Source: Acanthaster planci (lineage: Eukaryota > Echinodermata > Asteroidea > Valvatida > Acanthasteridae). Taken from it: a stretch of 64,000 nt of DNA. The translations under genes and the position numbers were made by a program. Numbering within the stretch: the stretch's first letter is position 1; each line of letters opens with the position of its first letter. Location: NCBI RefSeq assembly GCF_001949145.1, contig NW_019091394.1, positions 1,739,389-1,803,388 of the forward strand. Direction: 5' to 3'. The notes beneath the pieces were generated by a model. The model was not told the DNA's origin and ran no database searches. It worked only from the letters and a program-made list of their open reading frames with translations. Below, one piece after another: positions 44,811-56,298 of the stretch.

Positions 44811-44930
44811 GGCCGTGTCCGAAACGGGCTTCCACTGGCTACGGCTAGGTCTCTTGTCTACGCGTCTCCACGCATTTACAATGGAGTGAAGACCTAGACC
44901 TAGCTCTAGACACCAGATTCGGATGCAGCC
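44811..44930. mobile_element. MITE family, copy 3 (120 bp)
   Basis: Best-preserved copy of the family at 21640 and 22636. The left end is GGCCGTGTCCGAAACGGGCT and the right end is ATTCGGATGCAGCC. The internal CTACGGCTAGGTCT faces GACCTAGACCTAGC. CAAA borders the left end; on the right CAAA overlaps the last base of the element as drawn, so it is only a possible short duplication. Confidence 0.77.
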
Positions 44931-46553
44931 AAAGCTTCATCAAATACACAGCGCAAATCATCTCGACCTAACTTCTGTTGCCGTTCCTCATGTGTACCCA
45001 CTACCCCAAAAAATGACTCTGAGCCTGTTACATAATTAATTAGGTTGCCGATTGTATGCATCATCGGCACGCATTGAACAGTTGCATCCTGCCTCATACG
45101 TCTCGAGAATTAACAGCGGCTCATGGACAGTTGGATAGGGCGGGGCTGCTCAAATATATGTTGTTCTTGTAGATAATATAAAAGTACGTCAACGCCACTT
45201 TTTTTGCGGCACCAGATTTCGATTTCCGTGGTTATTAATCCCCCAAAAGCAAAATTGGATGCCCTGTGAAGCAAGATGGCGTCCCTGTGGCGTACAAGTC
45301 TCGCAGTAAGTCTGTAGTCGATGATAATGATGTTTTTTATCGGCAAGGGGCGAGGCTTTCTTCTATATCACCCATACTACAGTTATATATAGGGGTGAAC
45401 CTCTATAGTCAAAGTGCAAATCAGATGAGGAAAAAGGCACCCAGCTTGGAAAACAAATTAAGATCCAGTTATTGATTTGATCGTGAAATTTTTTTCCCGC
45501 TATGACGTTTTGGTCAAATAAAGAGACATTTTATTGTTAGAAAACTAAGGAATGCAGGAAAAGGCAATACAGTAATGTGCACACAATGATCGAAAGAATC
45601 TGTTTTGGAAATGCGTTTTCATATTTTTGGTTTATCGCCATTCATTAAAACGCTGCGCTGAACAGGGTCGATTTTTTCCTGTCAATGCTCAAAGTGCGTC
45701 ATTCGCTGATTATGTAGTTGTGCTGCACAGGGCCTATTTTTTATGCTCATCGCATCAAGGTGCTCGTTTCGAGATCACTTCGTTATAACCACAAAAATAT
45801 GACCCCCCCGAACACAAGGAAACTACTCAGACAGCTGCCTACAGCTCAGAAACACGTAAGAGAGACCAACCATTGATATAAGACAGGCCCAGGCTTTCCC
45901 AGGCTTTCCAAGGCTTGCCCAGGCACTTTCTTTGTCAATAATCCCTTATCAGCACACGGCTGAGATATTTGCATATAATCCCTATGGGAGTTGGCCGGAG
46001 GCAGGCTATGGAAAAGAATTACTTTGAAGGAAGTCCCCATGTTATTGAAGGTGACTAAACTAGGCTGTTCAGCATCTACAGAGGTACAAATGAACAGGAG
46101 GTTTTTACATTTGGCCGAAATCTTTTCTTAATTACGTAATTAGAAAAAAATGGATCCCCCGTGTGGCAAATCTGCTCTACGCAGGGTTGGTGAACGCTTT
46201 ATAAAGTCAAGCTGTTACTTGGTAATAAATGAGGGAGAGCACAAGAAAGTTGACGCACGCATAAAACCAGATTCATCACCCCCTTTTGAACATGTCAAAA
46301 CTTGGATTAAATATCGCCCCTATTGAGGGCAAGCTGTGTCCAATTTCCTTGGCTGAGGCCAGTAATAGCACGTGTGCATATGAAAGTCGTTTATAGTAAC
46401 GGCTGCAGCCAATTCCATAGATGTGTGTGTTGTTGGCAATCGCATCTCAAAGAAGTCGGACGTGGGTTAACTAATCTGCCGCAAATGTAGAAATCTATTC
46501 TTTCTGAGAAAAAAGGCTTAATCCGAAAGGCTGCTTGTGTACTACCGATGGTT
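44931..46553. other. Non-coding stretch
   Basis: A minus-strand open frame at 44906-45097 has a protein-like composition (GTHEERQQKLGRDDLRCVFDE) but no recognised domain. It runs into the MITE at 44811-44930. Short tandem CCCAGGCTTT units lie at 45888-45925. Nothing else was supported. Confidence 0.35.
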
Positions 46554-49482
46554 TCACAGCGATATCTCCTTGTAATCCACGTGCAAGTTGTAGCTCTGCG
46601 TGCCGTGGTAGGTCCCCACCTCCTCCCATCGCTTGTTGCCCTTCTGCATCACGGCCGAGAAGGGCACGTCGATCTTCCCCTGCTGGATCCGGACCTGCAC
46701 GCGGAGCAGGGTCTTGGCCTTGACCGAGGTCGGGAGGTTGAAGCTCCATTCGTCCGACTGCGTGTTGTCCTCGCCCCCGCTCTGGCCGACGGCGAAGGTG
46801 TTGGACAGACCCAGGGTGATCTCCCCGTCGGCGATGACCGGCACGCCGGTGCGGAAGGTGGTGCCGGCCTTGACGACGGTGGTGTTCTTCCAGTTCCAAC
46901 GGTAGGTTTTGGTGGTGGTCAGGGTGCGGGTGGTGCGCCAGGAGGCGGCCTGGTCGGAGCTGGTGTCGTTGCACTGGGACAAGTTGACCAGGCTCATGCA
47001 GGTGGAGTCGAGGCATCCCCGGTCAATGTGGAACTCCATGCTCAGTATCTCGGTGGGGAAATACGGCTGCAAACGAAAGAAACAGTTCAAAAAGGATTGA
47101 ATTCCGGCAGACAAAATCAAGGCTGACCACTAAAACTGCAGGCATGTCCAAGCGACGACTATAAATTTGTTCAGGAACTTTGCCTGACACCGAAAACATT
47201 TAATTGTGCACACGCTACCAGGGAATATATAGTCCACAGGTCAAGAAATGGTCGTCGCTTTACCATGCCCTACTGGCGACAGAATGGAAAGGCGCATGCG
47301 GTGAATTGCTCGATCAGCATAATACGCACATCAAACTCAACCTAACAGGTGCTTCAAAAACAACACACAGGTTTTTGAAAGAAAAAAGACCCATTGTCCA
47401 ATAGTCAATAGGAAAGCCAGTTGGCTGTGATTCTTTCATCGTGTTACTCTGGAAAGACCCACATTTAGCCAAATATCCAGCTACGTTCCTGGCTGGCCCC
47501 GACGGCCTGTCTTTTAATTAACTCCCCCAATCCAACCTGCTGCATTCAATCTTGCACTCGATTAGACGTACTTCTCTGATCGGTCGAAGCGAGGATATTT
47601 GATCGTCAGCGCCCCTCCAGTGGTCATAGTGTGGGTAGAACCCTTCCGTTACCACGAACTGCTTCCCTCGGTAGCGGGTCTTCTGATATAGAACCCATCT
47701 ACAGCAAAAGTGGTTGCCAGGAGACGATAATTTAGACAAGGACATATTGTGTGTAAGTGTGTAAGAGCGTAAATCAGTGTAAATCCTTCAAAAACCACAA
47801 GGTATCATTGTTCACATGTGATACAATTATCCCTATCGCCACTGGATAAATGGTAAACATTTACACTTTGTAATAATGTTACCGCAAAAAGTTGCGCGGT
47901 AAAAGTTTGGTAACATTTAGTTGTCCACACTCCCAAATAGTTCATGCACTTTCTGAAGAAAACGCATCTCATTTTAGAACGTCCTGGAATCGGTCTTAAC
48001 CTCACATTCCACTCTTGACTCTAAGCGATGAGGCTTCGTCGTCAAACTTGTAGTACTTGAGGTTCTCGATGGCGTATGTGAAGCTGACGGCCCTTCCGCT
48101 GTAGTTCGTGTGCTGGTACAGCACTATCTGCGGTGTCTCGCCGACATCCTGCCGATTGTACGGAGACAAGTAATCGAGAGACGGGAGATGGAAAAGTTGC
48201 ACTCATCGTGGACAGTTTTGTGGTCGTGTCGATCACGAGTGCACTCATAATCAAACCTAGCCCTAAAAAGGCAGCACAAGTCCTTCACAGGACCGTGAAG
48301 TCTGAATTAAAGTCAGAGTGTTTTCAGATGGATAGACACAAGAGGGCGCCTTTCTTGTTTATCCCATGTAATTCGGTTACCCTATTTGAGTTACTTCATC
48401 ACACTACATCACTTTTCACTTTTTCTCGAGAAAATCTCCCCCAATCGCCTGTTATTTTCTGTGTGCTGTACCCTTTTTTTATAACAAACTCAGACAGGTC
48501 AGGCGAAGAGTTTCAAAAGCAGACTTTTTAGTGAGTTAAATATCGTTGGCGATTAGACAGACTTTATTTATTTGCAAATAAATTCTGACTTGTCTGAGTT
48601 TATAGGTGTAGATAGCAATGAAGACTGCGCATCATGAAAGTTTGGTTGCTATGCCTGCTAGAAAGAAGAAAAAGCCACTTCTTACCAGATTCAGCTTTTT
48701 CAACGAGGACAGTTCATCTCTGGAGCCGTGCCAAGAGCGCCAGTTATCAAATTCACCCTCCTCCAGAACGTACTGCCGACCACTGAAGTACGGATCCTCA
48801 TAGCCAACCCACCTATACACAAAATAATGTCAATGACACGCAACTACCTGCATGACCTTGTTTCATGTAGTAAGCCTCCGTAAGACAAAGAGGGCGCTGT
48901 GGGTGACAGCAAAAATAGCTCAGTCGCAACTGCTTGTTCATTCTGTAAACGTTTGAGACGGTGAAAATCAGTTGCAGGTGCTTGGTGTTTGAGCGAAATG
49001 AACTATTTTCCTAATTTTGTGGACGTTAAAATAGCAAAAAAAGATAACTACCTTTATTAAGGATTTTAGGCCTGGAGTGTCACTTTTGAGATTATTAATT
49101 CGAGGAAATTCAGCCCAACGTCTACGATGGATGCAAAGTGCCAATGGGAAGACAGCAACATCGAGATCATAGTCTAGTTCCAAAACCTGACGCAGGTCAG
49201 GTGGCTTAACTATTTCATGTCACCTGACCAATCTGAGAGAAATTTATCCCCGCATAGAACACCCTTGGAATTATTATTTGCTAATGTTGCAAGCTGTAGT
49301 GATCAAGTCCATTTTTCTATGCTCAGATATTTGCGAGGGTTAACAAGTTGTTTTACTTACACGCTACCAACAACCTTGAGGGAAGACACCCTGTTACTAA
49401 AACCAATAGAACTCAGATCGGTGATGTCTTCGGTAACCTCCCGGGAAGCCCCTCGAAATTCTGTGTCCTGGTAAAGAATTAT
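46554..49482 (-). CDS. Beta/gamma-crystallin domains fused to an aerolysin-like pore-forming region (first exon not found)
   Basis: Five minus-strand exons join in phase: 49361-49482, 48686-48812, 48006-48148 (or 48006-48127), 47572-47698 and 46554-47066, giving about 343 visible residues and a TGA at 46554-46556. The first four exons each encode one Greek-key motif of a beta/gamma-crystallin (ILYQDTEFRG, YEDPYFSGRQ, VLYQHTNYSGR, VLYQKTRYRGKQ, each with a downstream SSL), making two domains. The last exon, 170 residues, has the Ser/Thr-rich alternating strands and WNWKNTT...FRTGVP pattern of aerolysin-family proteins. The domain order matches epidermal differentiation-specific proteins and the alpha subunit of frog beta-gamma-CAT. 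These oligomerise and open membrane pores in defence or endolysosomal roles. No signal peptide is visible, though the first exon is missing. All structural exons look intact. Confidence 0.88.
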
Positions 49483-50174
49483 CTGTAAAAGGAAACTCTG
49501 CGTTATAGCACTTGTCTCATTCAATTCAACTCGATTCCATTGCATTTTAGGGGCGGCGACTGACGGGAAAAGGGTCGTCTTTTGCGAGGCCCACATTCTT
49601 AAGGGGAGATCGACTGGCCCTAGTGACCAAATCATACCAGTCTGTAGGTGTTTCTCTTCGACACCTTAATAACCCCCCGTTGTCCGTAGTTCGCTAATCA
49701 CCTGTCATAAATTATCTGGCCTAACGTTGGAACCGTTGGTTGTATCCCCTGCCTACAACACTTGCATAAATCTCTGTCATCTGATTGGTGGATCGTGAAT
49801 TACGTCACTGAAGTCTTCGTTCATTCGTCCCTCCATGCAAGTCATGACATCGTAGCTGACCAATCAGGCATGCGTTATTATAGTGTTGCGCCCTCGCATT
49901 GGTAATACGTTTGTGGCTTTTCATTATCATTCGTGCGAGGGGCTTTTTATCGCGACGCTAGCCGAATTCGTGACCTACACTGTAAAAAATGCACATAAAA
50001 TTTAAACACATTTCTAAGCCCTTCACACGTTTCACAGAGACATGGTTGGATGTTTTACACTGAAATACGTCAAGGAATAGATTAAATGCTTAACATAATT
50101 CACTAAGCTGAACGTGTATGCACCAGCGTGCGGCATTTAAAAACGATCCTAAACGAATTCGCTAAATGAGGCCC
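49483..50174. other. Upstream of the crystallin-aerolysin gene, no exon found
   Basis: The expected short initiating exon, ending in phase 0, was looked for between here and 50760 and not found with a good donor. Translation could also begin at an in-frame ATG around 49545 if exon 1 is continuous with the crystallin exon. Confidence 0.3.
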
Positions 50175-50261
50175 GTTTCAAACGTCGTGCTTATGCCGTG
50201 TCGAATACAATGAAGGTTTACATTCTGGTATTCGGCACGGCATAAGCGCGAAGTTTGAAAC
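50175..50261. repeat. 34-bp-arm hairpin, 19-nt loop
   Basis: GTTTCAAACGTCGTGCTTAT and following GCCGTGTCGAATAC (50175-50208) are mirrored at 50228-50261 with three mismatches. The unit is compact and could be a very short palindromic MITE. It lies about 700 bp upstream of the first visible crystallin exon. Confidence 0.75.
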
Positions 50262-50795
50262 CAAGTTGGCTTGGCAAATAGTTAATCCCATTCATGAATA
50301 CCTATTTAGCCAGAGTCTTGAGCAGTCAATAATAGATTGATAACGATTTTGTTGAAGACTTTTACTTTCGTTTTGTAAATTCCTTATGCAATTTGTCCGC
50401 AAGAATCTCCTTTTATGGACTTGGCTCGCGCTTGGCGAGCAGCACGCACGTAGACTCTTGACCAATCAGAATCGATTAATTAAAGACTTGCATCCAGACA
50501 CCACCGCGTAATTTACGCAGCGGACATTATTACTTCTCAGCGGGCATAATGAAATGTTAATACACAGTCAAGTTGCATTTGTTGAATAGGGAGACCGTCT
50601 GAGGTATTTATGAATCTGGGTTATACATGTTCAACGTGTTTAACTGTAAATGCTGTTCTTACAATGAACTTCCAACTTGAACTAAGACTGATGAAGCTGC
50701 TTGCTCGTTAATTCAATGTTAAATCACTCAACTCATCCTTTCGTTTAACAACACTGTATATCTAGGGAATTATGGGCCCCGAGCTGGACCTAGAG

Positions 50796-51583
50796 TAGCC
50801 TTTGATCAAGGCGCCCGCGGCGAAATTTATAGTCGCTCATGAGCGAGGAGCTGGAGGAGATAAGTTTAAGCACCAAAACCAACGCACGAAGAAAGACCAC
50901 ACGATGAACCACACGCCCTGAACGCCTTTGGAGTACTGCCCCGGCCCCATGTAGCTGATGTTTTTCTTTACATTTGCTACCGTTTGGGTAGAAGATACGA
51001 TATAATGCGTATGCATAGGTCTCTACCAATCAAAATGATCGCCTCTGTGGCGCATGTAATAAATTATTCATCATTACGATGGCGTGCGTATTCAACACGG
51101 CGTCCTTTCCGGCAGTGGTGTAAGCTCTAGAAGACAATCTCTACCAGAATTGCCTCAAACATGCAACACCGAAGCTTGGGATTCAAATCGACAAATGGAA
51201 ACCACAGCAAATGTTGGCCGCCGTGAAGGCTGTTCTGGAGGGTTTAGACGTTTTTGTCAATCTTCCAACTGGATATGGCAAGAATTTCAAATACCGGGCC
51301 GCACCGATGTGCTAAGACTTCACGAACGTAAGGGCCCAGACATATATACTCGGTCTACTTAGCCCCCCTAACACGATAGGTTCAGAGAAATGTGAATAAG
51401 TCATAATATTAATATATTGAATAATTCAGATAACCACTGGAAACAAAGCTCTAAAGGCTCTTGCGGCGGCACGCACAGTCGTCCACAACACACACAGCTC
51501 GGCTACTGCATGCAGGGCTTGCATGCAGTTCGTTGTGTGGTCTTGACCATCCATTTCGCCGCGGACGCCTTGATCAAAGGCTA
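50796..51583. mobile_element. 788-bp TIR transposon carrying a RecQ-helicase fragment
   Basis: The ends are perfect or near-perfect inverted repeats of 31 bp, starting TAGCCTTTGATCAAGGCG and continuing CCGCGGCGAAAT with one mismatch. The flanks GACCTAGAG (50787-50795) and GACCAAGAG (51584-51592) are a 9-bp duplication with one mismatch. Nine-base duplications are seen in Mutator-like elements, which is a tentative placement. The interior carries a piece of helicase gene (51148-51315) but no transposase. Confidence 0.8.
51148..51315 (+). pseudogene. Captured RecQ-type helicase N-terminal fragment
   Basis: The plus-strand frame reads a stretch with KWKPQQMLAAVKAVLEGLDV, then FVNLPTGYGKN, ending at TAA 51313-51315. 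This is the Q-motif/motif I region of RecQ-like ATP-dependent helicases, whose Walker A is normally PTGxGKS/T. Here Asn replaces the Ser/Thr, which should impair nucleotide binding. Only this one exon-sized piece is present, entirely inside the transposon, and the rest of the helicase is absent. A CTACCAG acceptor-like string precedes it. It is best read as a captured, inactive fragment. Confidence 0.72.
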
Positions 51584-51592
51584 GACCAAGAG

Positions 51593-54011
51593 ATGACGCG
51601 TGCGATTTTCCGAGCTACGGAGGCTCCTGTGTTAATTTAAGAAATTCACTTCGCTGGTTACGAACGACGACCAGATGCATGCACTGCGTGCGCATCACTA
51701 CCAACAAAATGAATACTCCCGCGGCTAGCATGTTTTTTTACCGATTAGGGGGTGCTTCTGCTATAAATGTGGGTAACTTCGTGCATAATGTCAGAACCCA
51801 GCGGACAGGTGAAGTCACGTACGAGAGAAATGCGCAGATCAAAGGTTAACTCACCTTTGCCGCCATTATGCGGGCTGCACGTTTCACACTGATTCTGATT
51901 GGCTGAAGAGAAAGAGGAAGAATACATGCATTTTATTGCATCTAGTTACAAAGCTAAAGGTTAAGGAACAGCTGCTTTTCCATGCATGCGTATCAAAATG
52001 GACAACAAGCTCTGCATTAATTATATATATGTATATGCATGCCGACGGTCCCAACCACATACGTTGTCGACAGTCTCCACTAATTTTTCGACCGAAAGGC
52101 TTTGATTACAACTTCGAATAAAGTAGTAGTTAGGCTGAGTGAGTCGGTGCTGGATTGATGAAACACAAAAAGGGAAATGGTGGCAAGGCACCAATCAAGT
52201 TCTCAAAAATGTCACAAATCAACCTCGGTCCAAGTAAATCGTCGACCTTTTACTTGTATGTGCATTCCAGTCGCAAGAATTTCGGCCGCCCAGGCATAGG
52301 TGAGATCTTACCCCAATTGTGGGACCATCGTATAGAAATATCAACACCCAGTTGAGTACCGGCAACCTGCACCCTCTTTCTCACAGTTGACTAGTCACTC
52401 TCAAAGCTCACGGAAAACCTCGTGTTTGATTAGAGTTATTCGTTTTATAGTGATAATGGTTATAATCAAGTGAAGCCAAGGTTAATTGGGACTTGCAGTT
52501 ACTGGCCTCCTGAAAAACCAAGTACAATATTATCAGTGAGAAACAAAACTTACCCCAGAATCAAGGAGCTGGGTGTGGAGTGAGTGAAGGCGTTTTGTTA
52601 CACCATCAGCGATCCGATCGTTCCCTTTTTAAAAGTTCCTGCCAGCTTCCAACGACGTGCCAAACCGCACGTAGGCAGCACTAATGCCGAGACATTTTAT
52701 GGTACTACAGTTCCAGACGTAATGAGCTTAGTAACCAGGAAAGAAAAAAAAAACACATTTCCTGGAGCCACTCGTGGCATGCAAGGGGATAGAAACGTGG
52801 CCGCTTGGCCTGGTGTACCGTAAACATGTAAGACATCGAGTGATCTTACCCGGCAAAGTATACCCTGAGCGTTTCGCCAGGAACGAGTTCCCATATTAGT
52901 TTGCCATTTTTAAAGGGGTCCTGCAATCCTTCTTTAGGCTCCCGTTTTCCTGCAATCCCTGTATAGGCTCAGTTTTCCTATTGCTAATGGCAGGGGCGTT
53001 GTCCTAACCTTTATTCTATGCAGAATGCAGATTTGCATTTCATAGGGAAACATTAAGACTGCTACATTTGCATGCATCCTCAGACGCCCCCACCAGCATA
53101 AACGACATAATCCAGTAACATGGGGGGGGGGTGGAAACGGAAATAAGAAACACAGACGCAGTGCATTCCTATCCTTTCTCCGGAAGTCAACATTCCGTTG
53201 CTGTATGTATGACCTATGACCTCATGTCACAGACCGTGTGGCTGGCAGACATGTCCTATCGATTCTCGGAGGTCGCACTCCATTTTACGCAGGGTCTTCG
53301 TGGCCCCGGTACTGACTGCTATAATTGGGAACATGACTGCGAAAATGCTGCGCGATGCCGTACGGGGACAAAAGGGTAGTTTCATGGCCAGTTGTTTGAG
53401 AGCCCCGCTCCTTTTGAGAATTCTCTCATAAAAGGATTTATTTCGCTTAAAACTTGACGGTTCACTGAGGGGAAAAAGAGCAACGAAGGGTACCGGAGTG
53501 AATAGTAATGAACAGCACTTCCCCGTAACGTTTTCCACTGGCGCAATTTCATGGCACTAATAATTATAAGCCATTCGTAGAATTAAACATACATGTAATC
53601 GACATGGTCGTTCTTGTATGTAGTCACCCTGTACCCTGAACGTGTTGGATCCTTAACTGTTGTAAACGTACAGAATGATTTGCAAAACTTCGACCCGGGA
53701 TTACAAACACTTGAGAGAAGTTCTTTACCCCTTGACACAATCGTCACTTCATTGTTCCGCCCGTATCTTTACTTTCAAGAGGGTTATTGCCTTTTTTTCT
53801 CCGCTGATAAATTTTCCATTCACTATGCACGTGAATGTGCATGTACTGCGCGTGTACACAGCACACGCATGTATTACCGACACGTTGAATCCGTCGGAGA
53901 GTGGCGTACGGACGTCCCTGCGCTACACCTACAGTATGTGATGCGCTGTGCGTGTACACGTGCAGCGACCATGGATGGACCGTTTCATAAGCGGTCGATT
54001 CATGGTCGGGC
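51593..54011. other. Non-coding stretch
   Basis: No gene recognised. Open frames at 53131-53379 (plus) and 53227-53538 (minus) overlap in antisense and neither has a known domain. Confidence 0.35.
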
Positions 54012-54104
54012 TCACGCACACGAACCACTGCGCGTGTGATACATATCCGTTGATCACGTATGGGAGAGTGCTGTTAATTCACGCGCAGTGGTTCGTGTGT
54101 GTGA
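54012..54104. repeat. Inverted repeat, 25-bp arms
   Basis: TCACGCACACGAACCACTGC and following GCGTG (54012-54036) is matched in inverse orientation at 54080-54104 with a single mismatch. The spacer is 43 bp. The surrounding 53830-53970 segment is rich in GTGTACACGTGCATGTAC-like self-complementary words. Confidence 0.8.
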
Positions 54105-56114
54105 ACCCCGTTCCGTCTCCAGGACAAGTTGCAAAGCATTTTTTTCACATTTTCTCCGACACTCAATCACAGGGTTTTGTTTGTTATCGTGCCGAGTCTT
54201 AATTGTTTTTCTGGTTATGTCTTGCGGTCCTTTGAAACCATTCTGACACGCTGTTCTTGCAAAATATTGGCCCCAGAAAGACGGTGCCGAATGTTAATTT
54301 TTAACCGACATGATTTTGTGTAATGAACGCTGGTCAACATGTATGGACACAGACGTAGACCAGGGTGGAATCGCATTGCAAGTTAAATTTCAGTGAGATC
54401 GGATTCATGGCCGAAATATGGGTAAATTTCACATATCCTGTGGGAAAACCCGGCTCCTTTGTCAGGAAAAAAAAACATTTTTGACAAATTACGGCATAAA
54501 TTGAATTTTCGAGTCGGAGGGGAGGTGTGTTTCATTCCTAAAAAATCTGTCTGTCGGGTTGACGAACTTTGGTTTGATCAAAGCAACCAGTACACATACC
54601 AAAGGTAGATCCTTGGGTCTGGGATCATACCACTCCTCAAGGGGGTGGGCGTGTGAAAGGTAACCCAAATCAAATTTGAAAGTCTATTCTGCTTTCCTTT
54701 CTTTCTAAAGTGTGTAAAAGCCCTCACAGCCTACACCTCAGAAAGACCACAAATCGCCAAAATTTATAGAAAGATGCACATTCGTTTTTACTCCTAAAGA
54801 GAGTATTAGCACGTTTGGCCTTCCAACAAGCAAGATTGTTCTTTCACCTTCGTGTAAAGACTGAACTTAAAGCAAGTGACCTTTGGACATATGTTTTTAA
54901 TCTCAAAAACTGCAATGTCTTAATTTTGCCCCACTCTTGTCGTAGTATGTTCACAAACATTCACATGCTTACAGATATTACGAATCGGGTCAAGGGCACG
55001 GTTCGCCAACGCGATGTATGACGCCCCAGTGTTGACGTTGACGCAATGTCGGTGTTCAACCTCTGCATGCATTGTTGGCGTTTTGGTATAAGAGAGTCTG
55101 GCATGATCGGTTGCGAGGGGCTGTTGGAATGGAGGTTTAACACCAAAGGAATGTCAGATATTTTGGAAATGTTGAACAACTTCAGTTTGTTGTGATACTG
55201 CACTAAAGGTGCAGCCAGTTCAAGCGGATCTACAGCTCCAAAACCCCGGCCCATTCAGGCAAGAAAGAAACCTGCTTAATAAAAAGACGGACCTGATTAC
55301 ATTTTCTGAGACTGAAGGAATGTGTGTTTCATTCGTAAAAATTTGTCAAGGTTGACTAACTGTGGCTTGTTCTAATTCATCTATGAGCCCCGAGCTCCAA
55401 CAAGAGAAGGCGTAATTTTCCTGGCAACAGAGGCTCCAACCGATGAGAAAGTCCTTCTGCTCAAGACAGACACCCACACCAAGAGTAAAGGGAGGGGGTA
55501 TATCCCCTCACAAAAAGAGGGTGGGGGGGTTGAAAAATAACGAAAGCGGAATTTTGCTCTATTTCATTCTCCTGCCTCCACAAATCGTGTAAAAGCCCCC
55601 AAAATGAAGCCCAACCCTCGGAAGGACCCCAAAAGAATACAGAAAAAATGCAAGTACTTTTTTATTTGGCAACCCTGGTAGAAAAAAAAATCATGTTTGG
55701 CCCCCAAAACAGTTTTGTCTCGATCAGTCTTTCAAATTCACGAGTAACATTGTTCATTCACCCTCGCGCAGACTGAAATTAGAGCGAGTGAACTTTTCCA
55801 AGGACAGATCTTTTCAGTGTCTGGTTTTTGTTTTCAAAACTCATTTACTATCAACAGATGTCAGTTTTTTTTCACCGCGTTTGAATCCATAGGCAAACCG
55901 GGATTCAGGGCGTAGATACCGACCCAGTGTACCGTGACCTGGTTTTGACTTTTTTATTTTAATCTGCACAGTGGTATCTTGCAGGGCAGATTTAATGCAT
56001 GGAAAATGTAAAGACCATCTTCAGCTGACATGCAATGAGTACAATTTTGCAAACTTTCCAAAATTGTTTTATCGGTTAAGACGATGCCTTATTTTCCGTT
56101 TTTTTGGAGACCTG
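54105..56114. other. Non-coding stretch
   Basis: No exon, RNA gene or inverted-end element recognised. Confidence 0.35.
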
Positions 56115-56298
56115 TGGACAGGAGACAGTGAGAAGTACTTAGAGTTTATAGGTGAGAGCAGCACTCCAGAGGAATATTCTGGGTAAAACCCATGGAATCA
56201 GTGAGGGGCTGACAATCTAATCCACATTGGGGACAGAGCCAGGATTCGAACCAGGACAACAGCGAGGCGGAAGGCGAGGGTAGAACCAACCTGTCTCC
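56115..56298 (-). mobile_element. tRNA-derived SINE, copy 2
   Basis: Homologous to 31845-32044. On the minus strand it shows a good polymerase III B box (GGTTCGAATCCTGG) followed by the shared body GTGGATTAGATTGTCAGCCC and ATGGGTTTTACCCAGAATAT. The B box here is better preserved than in copy 1. Confidence 0.78.

Noticed and set aside
46548-47126. Plus-strand open frame of 192 codons and a minus-strand frame of 173 codons
   Set aside because: Both are shadows of the GC-rich aerolysin-like exon 46554-47066. They have biased Arg/His/Pro-rich composition and no domain.
53131-53538. Opposed open frames of 82 and 103 codons
   Set aside because: They overlap in antisense, neither has a known domain, and only one acceptor-like site supports the minus-strand frame.
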